NCBI GenBank assembly: GCA_017430365.1
Contig: JAFRNC010000002.1
Coordinates: forward strand, 248,001-312,000
From: Bacteroidales bacterium
GTDB taxonomy: Bacteria > Bacteroidota > Bacteroidia > Bacteroidales > UBA932
DNA: 64,000 nt
Direction: 5' to 3'
A program made the position numbers and the translations under genes. Below, one piece after another: positions 59,845 through 64,000 of the stretch (position 1 is its first letter; each line of letters starts with the position of its first letter). The notes under the pieces were generated by a model. That model saw only the letters and a program-made list of their open reading frames with translations, was not told the origin of the DNA and did not search any database.

Positions 59845-61017
59845 ATGACTCAAACCAAAACCCAAAGATATGTCGCCCTCGACGTGCTCCGGGGGATGAC
59901 AGTAGCCGGGATGATCCTGGTCAACAACCCCGGATCCTGGTCACACATATTCCCTCCCCTGAAACACGCGCCCTGGACAGGATGCACCCCTACCGACCTG
60001 GTATTTCCCTTCTTCCTTTTCTGCGTGGGAGCGGCAATGGCATTCTCCTTCGCCAAATACGGCGACTCGCTCAACAGGAAAAGCGCATGGAAACTCGTCA
60101 AACGCGGGATACTTATCTTCCTTGTGGGACTGGGCCTGAACATGTTTCCGTTCTACCCCACCTCGCCACACGACGCCGGATGGACTTTCGGACAGAACTG
60201 GGTGTACTGGCTCCAGCACGTACGTATTTTCGGCGTGCTGCAGCGCATCGCAATGTGCTACGTCCTGGGAGGCTTCCTGGCGCTCTGGCTGAAGAAGCCG
60301 AAGAAGATCCTCATCGGCCTGGCATGCGTCACCTTCCTGCATTGGCTGCTGCTCTATCTGTTCGGCACCGAGCCCGGCTGGTCGACGCTGGAAGGCAACA
60401 TCTCGGGCAAGATCGACATAGCGCTGCTGGGAGAGAACCATGTATATCACGGATACGGCATAGCCTTCGACCCTGAAGGGCTGCTCGGCGCCCTCTCCGG
60501 TGCCGGCACAGTGCTGCTCGGTTATTTCATAGGACAGACTATACGGAATACGGAGAACAAGACTGAAGCCGTCGCCAAACTTTACACCACTGCCGCCATC
60601 TGCCTCGCTCTCGCTTGCATCTGGAGCATATGGCTTCCCATAAGCAAGCCGCTCTGGACCGGTTCCTATGTACTCTATGCCGGCGGCTGGGCGATTCTCT
60701 GCCTTGCGTTCTTTGTCTGGTTCATAGATGTCAAGGGCAAGGAGAAAGCCTTCACCCCCTTCAAGGCGATGGGCATGAACCCGCTGTTCGCGTTCGTCAT
60801 GGCGGGACTCATCTCCAAGATCTTCGGGAGGATGATCCACTGGACTACGGCTGACGGCAAGGCCACGAACTGCCTGAACTGGTTCTACCGGAACTGCTGC
60901 GTCAGCATATTCGGCGACAATGAATACGCATCGCTCATGTATGCCCTGTGCTATGTCGCCCTGTTCCTTGGGATGGCCATGCTGCTGTATCGCAAGAAGA
61001 TAATCATCAAACTCTAA
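59845..61017 (+). CDS. NagX/HGSNAT-like membrane acyltransferase (DUF5009 type)
   Basis: The 390-residue polytopic protein has about ten hydrophobic segments. It opens with RYVALDVLRGMTVAGMILVN, and TPTDLVFPFFLFCVGAAMAF and RGILIFLVGLGLNMFPFYP follow. These are signatures of the family related to human heparan-alpha-glucosaminide N-acetyltransferase and bacterial NagX. Such proteins are thought to acetylate or transport amino sugars at the inner membrane. Its own promoter lies 7 bp upstream. The phosphodiesterase gene follows after 8 bp. Confidence 0.85.
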   Translation: MTQTKTQRYVALDVLRGMTVAGMILVNNPGSWSHIFPPLKHAPWTGCTPTDLVFPFFLFCVGAAMAFSFAKYGDSLNRKSAWKLVKRGILIFLVGLGLNMFPFYPTSPHDAGWTFGQNWVYWLQHVRIFGVLQRIAMCYVLGGFLALWLKKPKKILIGLACVTFLHWLLLYLFGTEPGWSTLEGNISGKIDIALLGENHVYHGYGIAFDPEGLLGALSGAGTVLLGYFIGQTIRNTENKTEAVAKLYTTAAICLALACIWSIWLPISKPLWTGSYVLYAGGWAILCLAFFVWFIDVKGKEKAFTPFKAMGMNPLFAFVMAGLISKIFGRMIHWTTADGKATNCLNWFYRNCCVSIFGDNEYASLMYALCYVALFLGMAMLLYRKKIIIKL

Positions 61018-61025
61018 GCGACAGC

Positions 61026-61532
61026 ATGGCTTACATCGGCCTTATCTCAGACACCCACGGCTACTTCGACGAAAAGCTGCGCCGGTTCCTCGAACCGGTG
61101 GATGTCGTGTGGCATGCCGGAGATTTCGGTACCGGGGCAGTAGCGCAAGAGATTGCCGCGTTCAAGCCGTTAGTCGGGGTTTACGGCAACTGCGACGGAT
61201 ACGACGTGAGGGACTACCACCCGGTCATGCACTTTTTCGAACAGGACGGGATGAGCGTGCTCATGACGCATATCGGCGGCTATCCCGGCCGCTACGACTA
61301 CCGGGCACTGCGCCTGATCGAAGCCTACCGGCCGCAGGTATTCGTCTGCGGGCACTCCCACATCCTCAAAGTCATCCACGACAAACACTACGACATGATG
61401 GTGCTCAACCCCGGCGCCGCCGGCCTTCAGGGCTTCCACCTCGTCCGCACCGCCCTGCGATTCCGCATCGAAGACGGCAGGCTGAAAGATATGGAAGTCG
61501 GCGAATGGCCGAAAAGCACCTCCCAAACCTGA
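61026..61532 (+). CDS. YfcE/MJ0936-family metallophosphodiesterase
   Basis: The 168-residue calcineurin-like fold protein carries all metal-site motifs: ISDTHGYFDEK, HAGDFGTG, VYGNCDGYD, LMTHIGGYPGRYD and FVCGHSHILKV. YfcE-type enzymes hydrolyse simple phosphodiesters and have an uncertain cellular substrate. The start (ATG 61026) gives the exact family N terminus. It is co-transcribed with the NagX-like gene. Copy D of the 122-bp element follows 28 bp after its stop. Confidence 0.92.
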   Translation: MAYIGLISDTHGYFDEKLRRFLEPVDVVWHAGDFGTGAVAQEIAAFKPLVGVYGNCDGYDVRDYHPVMHFFEQDGMSVLMTHIGGYPGRYDYRALRLIEAYRPQVFVCGHSHILKVIHDKHYDMMVLNPGAAGLQGFHLVRTALRFRIEDGRLKDMEVGEWPKSTSQT

Positions 61533-61560
61533 GCCGACCGGCAACCACCTTTTCACCTTC

Positions 61561-61679
61561 TTTGCGCTGCAACGGACACAGTTGATACAGAGCCGTTTAT
61601 GTAAAGTGATCCCCCTTGCTTCGAGGGGGATCACTTTACATAAGTTGCTGATTGACTGATGCGTCCATTGCAGCGCAAA
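61561..61679. repeat. 122-bp palindromic element, copy D
   Basis: This is the most diverged copy. Termini are TTTGCGCTGCAACGGACACA and TGCGTCCATTGCAGCGCAAA. The central hairpin is GTAAAGTGATCCCCCTTGC pairing with a matching arm ending GGGGGATCACTTTAC, longer than in A-C. Compensating changes (T-A to G-C edges, GTTGATC to GTGATC) preserve pairing. The interval 61533-61899 otherwise holds only the promoter at 61862-61869. Confidence 0.85.
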
Positions 61680-61861
61680 CATATCCCTTATCCATCGGGC
61701 TTCAACTCGGGACTGCAAAGGGACATGGCGGTCATCCATACCGTCAGCATAGATAGCATTTTTCGTTTTTTTTATCGGATTAATCGGCCATCTGTTTAAA
61801 AGTACTATTCCTTGTCCAATCCAATTCAGTAAGGCAAGGGAGGATATCCGTAGAAAATAAC

Positions 61862-61869
61862 TATCTTTG
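61862..61869 (+). promoter_or_regulatory. -7 box (TATCTTTG) of the S9 peptidase gene
   Basis: An exact match 30 bp before ATG 61900. Confidence 0.65.
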
Positions 61870-61899
61870 TTAGGTTAGAATTATCCTAAAAATACCGAT

Positions 61900-64000
61900 A
61901 TGAAAAGATTGATCTTTCTCTCGCTGACGCTGCTGCTCATGTGCGGCACGGCCTCGGCACAGAAGCCCAATTACGAACTCGCCGACCGGTTCTCAGCCAA
62001 GAAGGTGAACAACATGGTCTTCAGCACTTCGATCCGCCCCAACTGGTTCAAGAACTCAGACAAGTTCTGGTATCAGTGGCAGACATCCGAAGGTACGGAA
62101 TACTACATCGTCGATCCCGTGGCCAGGACCCAGGTCAAGGCTTTCGACATGGACCGTCTCGCTATGGAAATCTCCGCAATCGTCAAGGACCCGTTCGACG
62201 CCAAGCATCTCCCGCTCCGGAAGTTCGAACTGAAGGACGACACCAAATTCACCTTCGAGGTACAGAGCACCGAAATGGTGGAAAAGAAAGACAAGAAAAA
62301 GGACGGTGACGCCAAGGACGGTGACAAGCCGAAGGGAAAACCCCAGAAAGAGAAGAAGGTCTACCGTTTTGAATATATCATAGCCACCGGCAAACTGGTC
62401 GATGTGACGGAGAACGAGGAGAAGAAGGACTATCCGATGTGGGCCTGCATCTCTCCGGACGGAACCAAGGCCGTCTATTCCAAGGGATTCGACATCTACT
62501 GGATGACCATGGATGACGTGAAGAAGCTGATGGAGGACGACAAGGACTCCACTGTGGTGGATCACCGCCTCACAAGCGACGGAACCAAGGAGTTCTACTG
62601 GGGAGGAAGCAATTACCGCGGCAACGACATGACCGACACCACCAGGCGCACTCCCAACTTCGTGCTCTGGTCCCCCGACTCCAGGTATTTCGCAGTGACC
62701 AAGTACGACATGACGAAAGTCAAGGACCTCTGGGTCATCAATTCGGTAGCCCAGCCGCGTCCGACTCTTCAGACCTATAAATATCAGATGCCCGGCGAGC
62801 CCGGCCCGGTGGACCATCTCTTCCTTTTCGACATGTACGACGGAAGCTACCGCGAGATCAACATCTCAGCCTACAAGGACCAGGATACCGATGTACTGCG
62901 ACGCACCGCAAAGAATGCCGACCGCTATGACGACTGGAGAAAGAGCATCTGGATGGGCGACAACGACGGCTTCTACATGATCCGCCGCAGCCGCGACCTC
63001 AAACGCACCGACCTGCTCAGGGTCGACGTCAAGGCCGACAGCGCCCGCACCGTCGTCCACGAAACCCTCAACACTTACGTGGAGACCCGCACTCCCCGCT
63101 TCATCAACGGGGGCAGGGAATTCATCTGGTGGAGCGAGCGCAACGGATGGGCCCAGCTCTATCTCTACGGTGCCGACGGCACGCTCAAACGCCAGATCAC
63201 TGACGGAGCCTACCATGTCGAGAACGTACTGGCCGTAGACGAGGCCGCAAAGGTCATCTACTTCCAGGCAATGGGCGTGAACAAGGGTGAGAATCCCTAC
63301 AACGGACACGTCTACCGCATCGGTTTTGACGGTACGGGCATGAAGCAGCTCGACGACGCCGACTTCAACTCCAACTCCATCAGCTTCTGCGACGACGCCA
63401 AATATTTCGTCAGCAACTTCTCACGCGTAGACAGCACGCCCCAGAGCGCCCTTTACGACGGAACGGGCCGCAAGACCCACCTGCAGGAGGCCGACCTCTC
63501 GCTGCTCTTCGCCGCGGGATACAAGTTCCCCACTCCCTTCAAGGTGAAAGCCGCCGACGGTGTGACCGACCTTTACGGCTATATGTACAAGCCGTTCGAC
63601 TTCGATTCCACCAAGACTTATCCTATCATAGACTACGTCTATCCGGGTCCGCAGGTCGAAGGCAACTCCGAAGCATGGTCGAAAGGCTTCACCCGCACCG
63701 ACCGCCTCGCCCAGATCGGCTTCATCGTGGTCACCGTAGGCAACAGGGGCGGACACCCGAACCGCTCGAAATGGTATCACAATTTCGGCTACGGAAACCT
63801 CCGCGACTATGGCCTCGAAGACCAGAAATACGCCATACAGCAGTTGGCTTCCCGCTACAAGTTCATCGATATCAACAGGGTCGGCATCCACGGCCACAGC
63901 GGCGGCGGCTTCATGTCGACGGCGGCGATCCTCAAATATCCCGACTTCTTCAAGGCTGCGGTCTCCTGCGCCGGCAACCATGACAACAGCATATACAACC
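61900..64000 (+). CDS. S9-family (dipeptidyl-peptidase IV-like) serine peptidase, 3' truncated by the window
   Basis: The frame is open from ATG 61900 to the window end (700 codons). It has a signal peptide (MKRLIFLSLTLLLMCGTASA). An N-terminal beta-propeller region with DPPIV-type repeats follows (MWACISPDGTKAVYSKGFDI, FVLWSPDSRYFAVTKYDMTK). The alpha/beta hydrolase domain has YPIIDYVYPGPQ and GIHGHSGGGFMS, with nucleophile Ser667. The catalytic Asp and His lie beyond the window. A lysine-rich insertion (about 127-155) interrupts the propeller. Such exported enzymes release dipeptides from protein fragments, complementing the M28, M3 and M64 peptidases. Confidence 0.92.
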   Translation, partial: MKRLIFLSLTLLLMCGTASAQKPNYELADRFSAKKVNNMVFSTSIRPNWFKNSDKFWYQWQTSEGTEYYIVDPVARTQVKAFDMDRLAMEISAIVKDPFDAKHLPLRKFELKDDTKFTFEVQSTEMVEKKDKKKDGDAKDGDKPKGKPQKEKKVYRFEYIIATGKLVDVTENEEKKDYPMWACISPDGTKAVYSKGFDIYWMTMDDVKKLMEDDKDSTVVDHRLTSDGTKEFYWGGSNYRGNDMTDTTRRTPNFVLWSPDSRYFAVTKYDMTKVKDLWVINSVAQPRPTLQTYKYQMPGEPGPVDHLFLFDMYDGSYREINISAYKDQDTDVLRRTAKNADRYDDWRKSIWMGDNDGFYMIRRSRDLKRTDLLRVDVKADSARTVVHETLNTYVETRTPRFINGGREFIWWSERNGWAQLYLYGADGTLKRQITDGAYHVENVLAVDEAAKVIYFQAMGVNKGENPYNGHVYRIGFDGTGMKQLDDADFNSNSISFCDDAKYFVSNFSRVDSTPQSALYDGTGRKTHLQEADLSLLFAAGYKFPTPFKVKAADGVTDLYGYMYKPFDFDSTKTYPIIDYVYPGPQVEGNSEAWSKGFTRTDRLAQIGFIVVTVGNRGGHPNRSKWYHNFGYGNLRDYGLEDQKYAIQQLASRYKFIDINRVGIHGHSGGGFMSTAAILKYPDFFKAAVSCAGNHDNSIYN

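Overview
The window looks like a chromosomal segment of a GC-rich Bacteroidota, most likely Bacteroidales. The evidence is: TAnnTTTG-type -7 boxes (mostly TATCTTTG) in front of many genes; SusC/TonB-linked outer-membrane proteins; BACON-domain lipoproteins; GH92, GH125 and GH3 glycosidases; a serine-palmitoyltransferase-type enzyme; and a Bacteroidetes-style FtsE/Nth/XerD cluster. Genus and species cannot be read from the sequence. Both ends are cut inside genes: a SusC-like receptor at the left and an S9 peptidase at the right.

Layout. 0-8.3 kb: a carbohydrate-use neighbourhood with a divergent susC-like gene and LacI-type regulator, a collapsed GH92 mannosidase, an AbrB-acyltransferase operon, a GH3 glucosidase coupled to a lipoprotein-type peptide deformylase, and an outer-membrane receptor. 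8.3-11.5 kb: a gene-poor, palindrome-rich stretch holding one secreted three-repeat protein between two copies of a 122-bp palindromic element, followed by tRNA-Phe. 11.6-41.9 kb: mostly housekeeping genes (priA, lnt, a pgpH-like gene, gyrB, ftsE-nth-xerD, nhaA, a yqeY homologue, peptidases, an envelope TPR/beta-barrel pair) with tRNA-Val, tRNA-Met and tRNA-Gln. 42-47.4 kb: an accessory patch with a YefM/YoeB-type module, a Y1/HUH (RAYT-like) transposase flanked by REP-like palindromes, a phosphoribosyltransferase-permease pair and a HicA/HicB module. 47.4-52.4 kb: ispF, mutL, a rhomboid protease, an EEP-family hydrolase and a Sua5/TsaC protein. 52.4-58.8 kb: two tandem giant lipoproteins with BACON, LRR-like, thioredoxin-like and M64 peptidase regions. 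58.8-61.7 kb: rsmE, an acyltransferase and a phosphodiesterase, bracketed by two more copies of the 122-bp element. The S9 peptidase follows.

The most noteworthy signal is the amount of structured, repeated non-coding DNA. It comprises four copies of a ~120-bp palindromic element; a separate REP family flanking its probable HUH transposase; a REP-like palindrome read through in frame inside rsmE and repeated in its promoter region; several other nested palindromes between 10.2 and 11.3 kb; and a duplicated ~145-nt leader in front of two tRNA loci.
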